Source: an uncultured Neomegalonema sp. (lineage in GTDB: Bacteria; Pseudomonadota; Alphaproteobacteria; Rhodobacterales; Rhodobacteraceae). Taken from it: 50,517 bases of DNA. This document shows, piece after piece, positions 29,059 through 37,225 of the stretch (positions are counted from its first letter, which is position 1; each line of letters starts with the position of its first letter). A program made the position numbers and the translations under genes. The notes under the pieces are model-generated. The model searched no databases. It was not told the DNA's origin and saw nothing but the letters and a program-made list of their open reading frames with translations. The stretch spans positions 1 to 50,517 of the forward strand of contig CALFVD010000058.1 of NCBI GenBank assembly GCA_937928005.1, in the 5' to 3' direction.

Positions 29059-29081
29059 AACAGGACATATTCCGTCCTGTT
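29059..29081. other. Inverted repeat downstream of uup
   Basis: AACAGGAC (29059-29066) and GTCCTGTT (29074-29081) form an 8-bp stem with a 7-nt loop. An overlapping TGTCC-AACA-GGACA hairpin (29053-29066) is a mutually exclusive alternative. There is no T run, so it is a weak terminator at best. The remaining 29082-29212 shows nothing I can name. Confidence 0.4.
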
Positions 29082-29212
29082 CTTGCCGTGAATGAAGGCT
29101 AGATATGACTTCACGCACATAGTCCCTCTGTAGTGCGCTTGGCGGTGGTCGTGTTGTCGCTCCCCTCTGACGAAAGCGATCACCGTCATTTTTTACTTGA
29201 ACGCAACATGCC

Positions 29213-29611
29213 TTAAAACATCGAGACGAGGCCGTGCGTGACCGAGCCTATGGCAAGGGCGACCATGGGCCAAATCGTCAGATGCATCCCCACAACACGG
29301 AATTTGAAGTCTTCGCGCGCTGTCACGAAATGATACCCGTGCAAAAAGCGCCCGATGACGAAAGGCAGGGCGGCGAGGTGCAGGATGAATCCTGGCGCGC
29401 CCATTGATTCGGACCCGGCTAGCATAATCAGGAAAACCGGCATCCATTCGGTTGCATTTGCATGGGCGCGGGTCAGGCGTTGCAACTCGGCATCGCCACC
29501 ATCCGACAGGCTGATCTTCGCACCGCGCCGTCGCCCGATAATACGAAAGGACAACCATATAAGGATTAGGGCGCATAGCCCTGCGTAAAAACTCGTGATT
29601 GCAAGGGCCAT
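29213..29611 (-). CDS. MAPEG family membrane protein
   Basis: A 132-residue integral membrane protein with four hydrophobic helices, fitting the MAPEG fold. It carries the family pattern RLTRAHANATEWMPVFLIML (the N-x-x-E region that binds glutathione in related enzymes) and GRFLHGYHF. Bacterial members are of unknown or glutathione-transferase-like function. It begins 12 bp after the PCuAC stop, so it is probably the last gene of a cluster with rpmB, DUF2946 and PCuAC. Confidence 0.88.
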   Translation of the reverse strand: MALAITSFYAGLCALILIWLSFRIIGRRRGAKISLSDGGDAELQRLTRAHANATEWMPVFLIMLAGSESMGAPGFILHLAALPFVIGRFLHGYHFVTAREDFKFRVVGMHLTIWPMVALAIGSVTHGLVSMF

Positions 29612-29623
29612 GCGGTTCTCCAG

Positions 29624-30109
29624 TCAATGTTTATGGGCCGCTCCGGTCGATGACCCGCTTGCGGAAATGGCTTTGATCGGCACCGAGACGTCTATGGCAG
29701 GACCATCCTCGAATTCGAGGGTCAGGTCCAGCATCTCGCCTTTCTTCAGTGGTCCCTTCAATCCCATCAGCATGATGTGAAGGCCGCCGGGCTGCAACGT
29801 CACCGAGTCATTCTCGCCGATGGGCAGACCGCCCTCGACTTCGCGCATCCGCATGACGCCGTTTGCATCAATGTCGTGGTTATGGATTTCGACGCGATTG
29901 GCCGCGTCGCTGCTGGCACCGGTCAGGCGGTTGGCTTTACCGTGGTTCATCAAGGTCATGTAGGCACCACCCACCTGTGCGCTTGGCGGTGTTTCACGGG
30001 CAAAGGGGTCCACCACCATCACACCCTCATGGCCGCCGCCCATTGCGAGGGCAGGAAGGGTAGGAAGAATGGCAAGCGCAAGGCTGGCTGCAAGAATACG
30101 GGTAAGCAT
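29624..30109 (-). CDS. PCuAC copper chaperone
   Basis: A 161-residue periplasmic copper chaperone with a signal peptide (MLTRILAASLALAILPTLPALA). The copper ligands are visible: His76 (VEIHNHD), Met86/Met88 (GVMRMREV), His111 and Met113 (GGLHIMLMGL). A C-terminal HKH tail may add a site. The start at 30109 has GGAG about 8 nt upstream. PCuAC proteins deliver Cu(I) for cytochrome oxidase CuA assembly. It follows the DUF2946 gene by 31 bp. Confidence 0.92.
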   Translation of the reverse strand: MLTRILAASLALAILPTLPALAMGGGHEGVMVVDPFARETPPSAQVGGAYMTLMNHGKANRLTGASSDAANRVEIHNHDIDANGVMRMREVEGGLPIGENDSVTLQPGGLHIMLMGLKGPLKKGEMLDLTLEFEDGPAIDVSVPIKAISASGSSTGAAHKH

Positions 30110-30140
30110 CGTCTCTCTCCTGAAAACTAAAAAGTGGATT

Positions 30141-30467
30141 TCAGACGGAAGAGATGGGCGGCGAGCGCGCATGGCGGTCAGGAATGGATGCAAAAGCCAC
30201 TGACGCGGTATCGTTGGCGTCGTAAGCTACGGGCTGTATCTTAGCGGCTCGTGATGGTGATGCGGCGGGCAGCATAGCATCGGCATAGGATACCGGGCAC
30301 ATCTCGCACATGCCGGGGTCGGATGCGCCTTCCGATGGAACCAGCACAATACCATGGCTGGTACAAATCTGCATAAATAACGAGTGTGCAGACGCAAAAG
30401 GCGCTAGCAGATTGACCGCTAGCGCCAAGCAGAGAAACAGCGACAGGAAATGCCTGTTCGCTTTCAT
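30141..30467 (-). CDS. DUF2946-like small secreted protein, probably copper-related
   Basis: A 108-residue protein with an N-terminal hydrophobic segment (about 7-27, signal or anchor) followed by SLFMQICTSHGIVLVPSEG and GMCEMCPVSY, which match the conserved Cys regions of DUF2946. C-x2-C and the second Cys pair are plausible metal ligands. DUF2946 genes are often beside copper chaperones, and here a PCuAC gene follows 31 bp later. The start at 30467 (MKANRHFLSL) lies 7 bp past the rpmB stop. The match is by pattern and moderate. Confidence 0.65.
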   Translation of the reverse strand: MKANRHFLSLFLCLALAVNLLAPFASAHSLFMQICTSHGIVLVPSEGASDPGMCEMCPVSYADAMLPAASPSRAAKIQPVAYDANDTASVAFASIPDRHARSPPISSV

Positions 30468-30474
30468 CGTTGGG

Positions 30475-30762
30475 TCAGGCTGCTGCCTGCGCCTTCGCAA
30501 TATCGCGCTTTACTTTCAGCGCGTTGGGCGACAGATCTTCGTCTTTCGCTTTAGCGAGGAAAGCGTCAAGACCACCCCGGTGATCAACCGTGCGCAGGGC
30601 GCTAGCGGCGATCTTAAAGCGGAAGGACCGGCCCAGCGTGTCGCTGGTCAGTGTCGCGATGTTCAGGTTAGGCAGAAAACGGCGGCGGGTTTTGATGTTC
30701 GAGTGGCTTACATTGTTGCCGCTCATCACGCCTTTGCCGGTCAATTCACAACGACGGGCCAT
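30475..30762 (-). CDS. rpmB: 50S ribosomal protein L28
   Basis: A 95-residue L28: [20 protein letters not shown] at the N-terminus, then [15 protein letters not shown], a bacterial L28 pattern with an alphaproteobacterial C-terminal extension. GAGGTG precedes the ATG at 30762. The frame is open to 30852 but without homology. It is divergent from fbaB (212 bp between). The DUF2946 gene follows after 7 bp. Confidence 0.97.
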   Translation of the reverse strand: MARRCELTGKGVMSGNNVSHSNIKTRRRFLPNLNIATLTSDTLGRSFRFKIAASALRTVDHRGGLDAFLAKAKDEDLSPNALKVKRDIAKAQAAA

Positions 30763-30974
30763 TGCGTCACCTCGAAATAACAGGGATGGGTGCAGGCTAT
30801 ACGCCCGCGAATTCTGAAAGCGCCTTTTAGGCAGCAGACCCGGTGTCGTCAAGCAATTTGCGCCCAGTTCTTGTAGGGCAGGCGCGGAATCACGCTTGAC
30901 CCTTAACCGCGCGTGAATAGGTTGGCGCGCATCGTAACAGACGTTGACCGTACATAAAAAAAGGTATGCCCGCT

Positions 30975-31904
30975 ATGAAAGCCACCCGCGTCGTTCAAAA
31001 GATTCTCTCGCATTACGAATCCGACAATCCTGGTGTTAAAGGCAATTTGTGCCGGATGCTGATGAACGGCAAGTTAGGCGGAACCGGCAAGATGATTATC
31101 CTGCCCGTCGATCAGGGGTTTGAACATGGCCCTGCGCGTACCTTTGCGCCGAACCCGGCGGCCTATGACCCCCATTACCATTTCCAACTCGCCATTGATG
31201 CGGGGCTAAATGCCTATGCCGCCCCTCTGGGTATGATCGAGGCGGGCGCGGGGACATTCGCCGGTCAGATCCCGACGATCCTGAAGGTCAATTCGGCCAA
31301 TTCGTTGCTACCGGACGAAGCGGGCAAGGATCAGGCGATCACCGCTTGCGTCGATGATGCCCTGCGCCTTGGTTGTTCGGCCATTGGTTTCACGATCTAT
31401 CCGGGTTCGGCTCGCTCGCTCGAATTGTTCGAGGAGATCAGCCAGATGTCCGAGGAGGCCAAAGCCAAGGGAATCGCGACTGTTATCTGGTCGTATCCGC
31501 GCGGTGAGGCGATCACTAAGGCGGGCGAGTTGGCCATGGATGTCTCGGCCTATGCCGCACAGATGGCTGCGCTCTTGGGCGCGCATATCATCAAGGTGAA
31601 ACTGTCCACCGCTGATCTGATGCAAGACGAGGCCGCAAAGGTCTACAAATCCGAAAAGATCAAGATCAAGACTCAGGCCGAGCGCGTGGCGCATGTGATG
31701 CAATCGTCGTTTAATGGTCGCCGTATCGTCGTGTTTTCTGGCGGCGCCAAGAAAGGGACAGACTCGGTCTATGACGATGCCCGCGCGATCCGTGATGGCG
31801 GCGGCAATGGCTCTATCATCGGGCGCAATACATTCCAGCGCGAGCGTGGCGATGCTATCGAGATGCTGAACAAGCTGGTGGATATCTACAAGGGCCGCGC
31901 CTGA
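30975..31904 (+). CDS. fbaB: Fructose-bisphosphate aldolase class I (FbaB/DhnA type)
   Basis: A 309-residue archaeal-type class I aldolase, splitting fructose 1,6-bisphosphate in glycolysis/gluconeogenesis. It has the DeoC/LacD-type TIM barrel with ILPVDQGFEHGP near the start, AHIIKVKLSTADL carrying the Schiff-base-forming Lys, and VFSGGAKKGTDSVYDDARAI near the phosphate site. The start at 30975 is preferred because AAGG lies 10 nt upstream; an ATG at 30966 is too close to it. It is divergent from rpmB. Confidence 0.93.
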   Translation: MKATRVVQKILSHYESDNPGVKGNLCRMLMNGKLGGTGKMIILPVDQGFEHGPARTFAPNPAAYDPHYHFQLAIDAGLNAYAAPLGMIEAGAGTFAGQIPTILKVNSANSLLPDEAGKDQAITACVDDALRLGCSAIGFTIYPGSARSLELFEEISQMSEEAKAKGIATVIWSYPRGEAITKAGELAMDVSAYAAQMAALLGAHIIKVKLSTADLMQDEAAKVYKSEKIKIKTQAERVAHVMQSSFNGRRIVVFSGGAKKGTDSVYDDARAIRDGGGNGSIIGRNTFQRERGDAIEMLNKLVDIYKGRA

Positions 31905-31919
31905 TCTATACCGCATGAA

Positions 31920-31937
31920 CCCCCGCTTTTGCGGGGG
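31920..31937. terminator. Hairpin between fbaB and the convergent dehydrogenase pseudogene
   Basis: CCCCCGC and GCGGGGG form a 7-bp GC-rich stem with a TTTT loop, 15 bp past the fbaB stop. There is no long T run, so it is a weak terminator or a small REP-like hairpin. Confidence 0.55.
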
Positions 31938-31947
31938 CGATACCGAT

Positions 31948-33090
31948 TTAACCGGGGGTCAGCTTGAGAAGGCGGCCCCCGGATTTGTCTTCAAGGATGT
32001 AGACGGCGCCGTCCGGGCCTTCCTCAACCTCACGGACACGCTTGCCCCAGCTATAGCGTTCGGCTTCCATTGCGGCGGTGCTGCCGTCCGCTTGCGGCAC
32101 GAAACGGATGCGAACCAGCGCGCGTGCCCCCAATCCTCCGATAAGGCCATTCCCGGTCCAGCCACTAAACATCGACCCGTCATAGATAATGAAACCGGCG
32201 GGTGAGATTGCAGGCACCCAATAGGCCGCAGGGCTTTTATAAGCCGGATTGGTGCTATGGTCGGGGATTGGTGCGCCACTGTAGTGGTTGCCGTTTGACA
32301 CCGCCGGATAGCCGTAATCCTCGCCTCGTATGATGCGGTTCAGCTCGTCACCATGCTTCGGCCCCATCTCATGCGCCCAAAGCTGGCCGCTCGCATCGAA
32401 ATCGATGCCTAAAGGGTTGCGGTGGCCGAGGGACCATATTTGCCCAGTCACGCCGCCTTGACCAACGAAGGGATTATCGGCGGGGATAGCGCCATTCTCG
32501 GTTAGTCGAATGACCTTACCGAGATTCATCGTCATGTCTTAGGCGGGCGTAAATTTCTGACGCTCGCCTGACGTGATGAACAGGTGGCCATCGGGCGCAA
32601 AGGCGAGGCGGTGGCCGTAATGGCCGTTACCCTGCACTTTTGGAACTTGTTCCCAGATGCGGGTGCGCCCTTCGAGGCGACTTCCTGCTCCGCCTATCGC
32701 AAGGCGTGCTTTGTCTACGGCTGCGCCGCTGAGGCTATCATTATTCGCATCGCGCTCGGCATAGGAGATGTAGATCGTCTGATTATTCGCGAAATCGGGA
32801 TGGAGAATAATATCGCCCAAGCCGCCCTGTCCTCGCGCGGTAATGGCGGGAAGGCCGGATATTGTTTCGATCTTCTTGCCGTTTGCGTCGATCAACCAGA
32901 GGGCACCTGACTTTTCGGTTACAAGGCCTTTGCCGTCAGGTAGCCATGTCATCGCCCATGGACTGTCAAAGGATTCCAGTGCCTCGGCACGTATGGAGCC
33001 GCCCTTGTCACCTGAGATCGTGAAGGTTTTGGCGGTGACGGTGCTGGCCATCGATGCAAAAAGCGTTGCAAGTATGATGTGCCTGAGCAT
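31948..33090 (-). pseudogene. PQQ-dependent aldose sugar dehydrogenase (YliI-like), interrupted by an in-frame stop
   Basis: Full-length gene of 381 codons on the minus strand except for a TAA at 32539-32541. The first part (signal peptide, then FDSPWAMTWLPDGKGLVTEK and QGNGHYGHRLAFAPDGHLF) and the second part (LGHRNPLGIDF, HEMGPKHGDELNRII, VREVEEGPDGAVYIL) are in the same frame and are the two halves of a six-bladed beta-propeller quinoprotein sugar dehydrogenase. Homologues read 'GERQKFTPAQD', so TAA replaces CAA by one C-to-T change. Without readthrough the N-terminal fragment has no activity. The start at 33090 has GGAG 8 nt upstream. Confidence 0.85.
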
Positions 33091-33110
33091 GGGAAGTCTC
33101 CTTTCATACA

Positions 33111-33205
33111 TAAAGCGAGTTGCGATTGTTCTGAATCACCCAACGCCATGTTTCGCGCCGTTCTTGGCGCAAAATATGGCTCAGGTTTGTCGCAAGTCGC
33201 TGTAA
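33111..33205 (+). repeat. Dispersed palindromic repeat, copy B
   Basis: A 95-bp imperfect palindrome: outer arms AGCGAGTTGCGA and TCGCAAGTCGCT, inner arms GCCATGTTTCGCGCC and TTGGCGCAAAATATGGC. It lies directly upstream of the sugar dehydrogenase pseudogene and close to the terminator of the VWA-protein gene. It aligns with the copy at 49259 in the same orientation. Confidence 0.9.
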
Positions 33206-33291
33206 TGCACGAAGAGAAGAAAGGTTCACCCCCAAAATTCTCACAAATGCCTTGCGATCAAGTGAAGCGTGGTTCCAAAGCGTCGCAAAAA

Positions 33292-33319
33292 AAAAGGGCC
33301 GCCCGAAGGCAGCCCTTTT
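33292..33319 (-). terminator. Rho-independent terminator after the TadG-like gene
   Basis: AAAAGGGC and GCCCTTTT form an 8-bp stem with an inner GCC/GGC pair, and on the minus strand a run of nine T follows. It lies 25 bp past the stop of the VWA-protein gene. Confidence 0.92.
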
Positions 33320-33344
33320 CTAGTATTTGCAATGGATGTTGTGG

Positions 33345-34787
33345 TTAGGAGGAAATGCGCAGACCGCCCGTTTCACGACCAATCTTAACGAAGGCGTCCT
33401 TCAGTTCTTCGTGATCCGCTACTGGGAAGTAGCGTCCGCTATCCCCTGCACATTCACGTAGGCTAATGTCGGTTTTCGTATTTTCCACGACCTTTAGACC
33501 AACGGTGAAGACGGTAATATCCTTGCTGCGTGCCTTGGCACAGATTGATCCGAAGTAATTGAATACATCATCGCCGGACATGCTGGAATCCTGCGTCGAG
33601 TTGAATTCACCATCGGTCATGATCACGAGATATTTCTCGGTCGTTTCAGCAAATGCCTGCGGTTTACCGGCTTCATGATCGAAGAAACCATTCCACCATG
33701 GCACCAGTGTATAAAGACCCCAAGCCGCACCGATATGACCAGCAGTACCGCCCTTCGGCTCGAAGGAAGCAACGTAATCACGCACGACCTGCGAATCGTC
33801 GGTCATGGTCAAGATGCCGTTGGTCGCTTTGTAATAGCCGCCCTTGTACCACTGTCCATTCGGTCCTTTTGCGACCTGAATACAGCGTGTTCCATAGTAG
33901 TACGCATAGTTGCTATGGCACCAGGTCTGCATTGTACCCTGCGACAGAACAGGCATGGCACGGCTGGCCGGGCTGCCAAGATCTTCGCGGTAGGAACCAT
34001 TGCTATTCTTGCGAACAAAACGTTCGGTGGCCCAGACACCCTTACCTTGGGAGCGATCTTGATAAGTCACATCGCTTGCATCGAGGTCATCGATTCCAAG
34101 ACCTTCCATCGTCCAACCATTTGCGCCCTTAAAGCTGCTCTTGGGGTTCTTGACAAAGACATCAGTGATATCGACTGAGTTCGCATAAGGAATGACTGAA
34201 ACGGCGGGCGTAACGGTTGGGTTAGAATAGATAACGTCGAACATGCCCCCAACCGCTTCTTGAAGCGAATCGGCGCGACGATTTGGAGCAGACACGTAAG
34301 TCTCGGAATCGTTGTGGATCGAGAAGTTCATCGAACCACTGTTATCGAGAACCAATGCAATCTCGACCGTGCCGACCACTCTCGGCTTGGCCTTCGAGAC
34401 GACCTGCATTTCGATTTCTGGCAAGATACCGCCACTAATGATAGTGCGGGGGCGAATGTTGACCGTCCCGGTAATTGAGCCTTCGACCGCGTCATAGGTA
34501 AAGGTCGGGTTGATGTTTTCTGTCTCGATCTTCGCCTGAGCAAGAGAATCGAGCAGGTATTTGCTGCCCGGCTCTTGTGGTTGGGTTTTCTTATTGCCGC
34601 GACCAAGGTGGATAAGGGTCGCGTCGAGGTGTTTCTGAACGATCTTACGTTCGTTCTGCGCACGCTCGTAATCAACTGCAAAACCGACAGTGCCCATTAT
34701 GGTCGTAAAGAGAAGACCGAACATGATCGCAGTAGAGCCGGATTCTGAAGTACGAAAAGACTTCATTTTTTGTAGTATCGATGTCAT
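33345..34787 (-). CDS. TadG-like protein with TadE-type N-terminus and von Willebrand A domain
   Basis: A 480-residue exported protein. The N-terminus (ESGSTAIMFGLLFTTIMGTVG, 15-35) is the TadE/TadG-type hydrophobic segment. A VWA domain begins near 140; its metal-site (MIDAS) motif is Asp148-x-Ser150-x-Ser152 in LVLDNSGSM, with the later VIMTDGEFN Asp and GTAGHIGAAWG Thr. TadG-like proteins belong to Flp/Tad pilus systems, but no other tad gene is here. The ATG at 34787 follows GGGGG; the upstream TTG is unlikely. It ends in a strong terminator. An adhesive or surface role is likely. Confidence 0.82.
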   Translation of the reverse strand: MTSILQKMKSFRTSESGSTAIMFGLLFTTIMGTVGFAVDYERAQNERKIVQKHLDATLIHLGRGNKKTQPQEPGSKYLLDSLAQAKIETENINPTFTYDAVEGSITGTVNIRPRTIISGGILPEIEMQVVSKAKPRVVGTVEIALVLDNSGSMNFSIHNDSETYVSAPNRRADSLQEAVGGMFDVIYSNPTVTPAVSVIPYANSVDITDVFVKNPKSSFKGANGWTMEGLGIDDLDASDVTYQDRSQGKGVWATERFVRKNSNGSYREDLGSPASRAMPVLSQGTMQTWCHSNYAYYYGTRCIQVAKGPNGQWYKGGYYKATNGILTMTDDSQVVRDYVASFEPKGGTAGHIGAAWGLYTLVPWWNGFFDHEAGKPQAFAETTEKYLVIMTDGEFNSTQDSSMSGDDVFNYFGSICAKARSKDITVFTVGLKVVENTKTDISLRECAGDSGRYFPVADHEELKDAFVKIGRETGGLRISS

Positions 34788-34941
34788 TCTAGTGTCCCCC
34801 AATTGGATGGGTTGCGCCTTGTGGCGGTTTCCTTGCCGATGAGGTGAATATATGGAAATGGCGTTTGGTGAAAATTAATGTACGTTATAACTCGTTCAAC
34901 GAATAGCCAAATATCGATAGGAAATATCTTAAAATTATCTA
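34788..34941 (-). promoter_or_regulatory. AT-rich leader region of the TadG-like gene
   Basis: A 154-bp gap between ygfZ and the TadG-like gene is strikingly AT-rich (for instance AAATTAATGTACGTTATAA) and holds an 11-bp palindrome TCGTTCAACGA (34892-34902). It must contain the promoter of the VWA-protein gene, but I cannot place a certain -35/-10 pair. Confidence 0.4.
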
Positions 34942-35754
34942 TTACTCTGTATTCTGTTTTAATTGCTCAGATCTTATTAATACAGTTTCTTCTGAATCTG
35001 TTAAGGTGTCGACGGCACGGTCGAAACGCAGATGGGCGAGGCCGATACCGTCACGGTTGGAATGTAGTGTACCGGCGGGTTTCCCCTCTTTTGTAATGAG
35101 GGGTGTTTGGGCGGGAGCACTGCCGGTAATCGAGATGGATACCAAGCCTTTCTTAAGCTCGGTCTTATGCTTCATGCGCGCAACAATTTCCTGCCCGACA
35201 TAACAACCCTTGCGAAAATCGACTCCAGCAAGGCGTTCAAACCCCGCTTCAAGCACATATGTATCGTTCACGATCAGATCACTGCCGCTTTCAGGGACGC
35301 CAAGCTTCAGACGGTGGAGATCGTAATCGCCTGAAGCCGCATCGATCCCCTCATCATCATATATGCGCCATCCAAGGTCGGGATGCCGGGGGTCGCGCAG
35401 CCCTTTACCGGGATCATCGCCCCAGACGGCAATGACGTTGTGGGGAGCGTGGTTGATCTCGATAGGGCGGCGTAGACGGTACATCGTGAACCGTTTTACC
35501 AGATCGGCGGCGAGTATAGTCGCAACATCGAGCCGGAAATCGCCGTCAGGCGTCCGCCAGATCAGAAAATCGCCGAGATACTTGCCCTGAGGTGTGAGGA
35601 GGGCCGCGTAGACGAGGTGGTCAGGAGCCGCGCCGCTGATATCATTCGTAACGAGCGATTGGAGGAAATCGACCTGCTCATCCGCGTCCCCACCAAAGGC
35701 AATAACGCTACGATCAGCCAAATCACTCGAAAATAGTACGTGGTTACTCGCCAT
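34942..35754 (-). CDS. ygfZ: Folate-binding YgfZ family protein
   Basis: A 270-residue GcvT-like protein that acts with tetrahydrofolate in Fe-S cluster enzyme maintenance. The diagnostic motif K-G-C-x-x-G-Q-E is present (DFRKGCYVGQEIVARM). The N-terminus FLQSLVTNDIS and LTPQGKYLGDFLIW are family-typical. The start at 35754 has AGGA 9 nt upstream; the longer frame to 35874 overlaps the divergent pyrC. The last 20 codons and the downstream 140 bp are AT-rich compared with the surroundings. Confidence 0.9.
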   Translation of the reverse strand: MASNHVLFSSDLADRSVIAFGGDADEQVDFLQSLVTNDISGAAPDHLVYAALLTPQGKYLGDFLIWRTPDGDFRLDVATILAADLVKRFTMYRLRRPIEINHAPHNVIAVWGDDPGKGLRDPRHPDLGWRIYDDEGIDAASGDYDLHRLKLGVPESGSDLIVNDTYVLEAGFERLAGVDFRKGCYVGQEIVARMKHKTELKKGLVSISITGSAPAQTPLITKEGKPAGTLHSNRDGIGLAHLRFDRAVDTLTDSEETVLIRSEQLKQNTE

Positions 35755-35808
35755 TATCGTTCGTCCTGTATACATAGTATTAACCGATTTGGTCAGGAGG
35801 CGAAAACG

Positions 35809-37152
35809 ATGTCCACCGTGCTTGATTTGATCGTCCGAAATGGCACCGTCGTCAATCAAGATGGCATAGGTCACGCCGATATCGGTGTGCGAGACGGTAA
35901 AATTGTTGCGCTTGGTGATTTAAGTACCAGAGATGCAGCCAAGACCATAGACGCGACGGGCCTGACGATTCTACCCGGTGTGATCGATAGCCAGGTTCAT
36001 TTTCGTGAACCGGGGATGGAACACAAGGAAGATTTGGCCTCTGGCGCACGCGCGGCGGTGCTGGGCGGGGTGACGACCGTGTTTGAGATGCCAAACACCA
36101 ACCCGCTGACCACCAATGCCGATGCGCTGGCTGATAAAATTACGCGGGCAACGGGGCGAATGGCCTGTGACTTTGCGTTTTGGTTCGGGGCGACGGCGGA
36201 GAATGTAGGCGATTTGGCGGATGCCGAGCGCCTGCCCGGATCGGCAGGAATCAAGATGTTCATGGGTTCATCGACCGGCGATCTGCTGGTCGATGAAACG
36301 CGCCATGTTCTTCAAGTGCTGGCGAATGGGCGGCGGCGGGTGGCAGTACATTCCGAGGAGGAATCGCGCCTCAAGGAACGCGCGCATCTACGCCGTAAAG
36401 GTGATCCCTCTTCCCATCCGGTGTGGCGCGATACACGAGCCGCTTTGATGTGTACCGAGCGGTTGATTCGATTGGCGCGGGAGACGGGGCGGCGTGTGCA
36501 TGTGCTGCATATTTCGACCGCAGATGAATTGCCGTTGCTCGCAATGAATAAGGATTTGATCACGGCGGAGGCAACACCGCATCACCTGACACTTTCGGCG
36601 GAGGAATACCATACGCTGGGTACGCTGATCCAAATGAACCCGCCCGTGCGCGAGGCATTGCACCGCGATGCAATCTGGAACGGGCTGCGTGGTGGTATCA
36701 TCGACGTGTTGGGCTCGGATCACGCGCCGCATACGCTGGAGGAGAAAGCTGCTGAATATCCTGCATCACCATCGGGGATGACGGGGGTGCAGACGTTGGT
36801 TCCGATCATGTTGGACCATGTGAATGCAGGGCGGTTGACGCTGCAACGGTTGGTGGACCTGACCTCGCATGGGCCGAACCGGATCTTCGGGGTCGCGGGC
36901 AAGGGGCGTATCGCCATCGGATATGATGCCGACCTGACCATCGTGGATATGAAAGAGAAACGCACGATTATGAACGGCTGGATTGCATCCAAACCCGGCT
37001 GGACACCCTATGACGGCAAGGTTGTTACCGGCTGGCCCAAGGGGACAATCGTGCGGGGAATGCGTGTGATGTGGGAAGACGAGATTATCGGGGTGCCACG
37101 CGGTGCGCCCGTACGGTTTCAGGAAGGCTGCGTCGACTCCGCTGGGGTGTGA
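35809..37152 (+). CDS. pyrC: Dihydroorotase (class I amidohydrolase)
   Basis: A 447-residue cyclic amidohydrolase for pyrimidine synthesis. Visible metal-site residues: DSQVHFREPG (61-70), KMFMGSSTG with the carboxylated Lys, VAVHSEEE, HVLHISTADE and LGSDHAPHT with the catalytic Asp. The first His of the usual HxH motif is Gln62, a variant I recall from a subset of dihydroorotases. The start at 35809 has a perfect AGGAGG 9 nt upstream. It heads a long plus-strand gene run and is divergent from ygfZ. Confidence 0.85.
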   Translation: MSTVLDLIVRNGTVVNQDGIGHADIGVRDGKIVALGDLSTRDAAKTIDATGLTILPGVIDSQVHFREPGMEHKEDLASGARAAVLGGVTTVFEMPNTNPLTTNADALADKITRATGRMACDFAFWFGATAENVGDLADAERLPGSAGIKMFMGSSTGDLLVDETRHVLQVLANGRRRVAVHSEEESRLKERAHLRRKGDPSSHPVWRDTRAALMCTERLIRLARETGRRVHVLHISTADELPLLAMNKDLITAEATPHHLTLSAEEYHTLGTLIQMNPPVREALHRDAIWNGLRGGIIDVLGSDHAPHTLEEKAAEYPASPSGMTGVQTLVPIMLDHVNAGRLTLQRLVDLTSHGPNRIFGVAGKGRIAIGYDADLTIVDMKEKRTIMNGWIASKPGWTPYDGKVVTGWPKGTIVRGMRVMWEDEIIGVPRGAPVRFQEGCVDSAGV

Positions 37153-37225
37153 TTGTCCTTGTGATGCGCGCCGGATCGCCTATTGAGACGGTGTGATTGC
37201 ATTCATCAGGACAAAGGATCATCCC

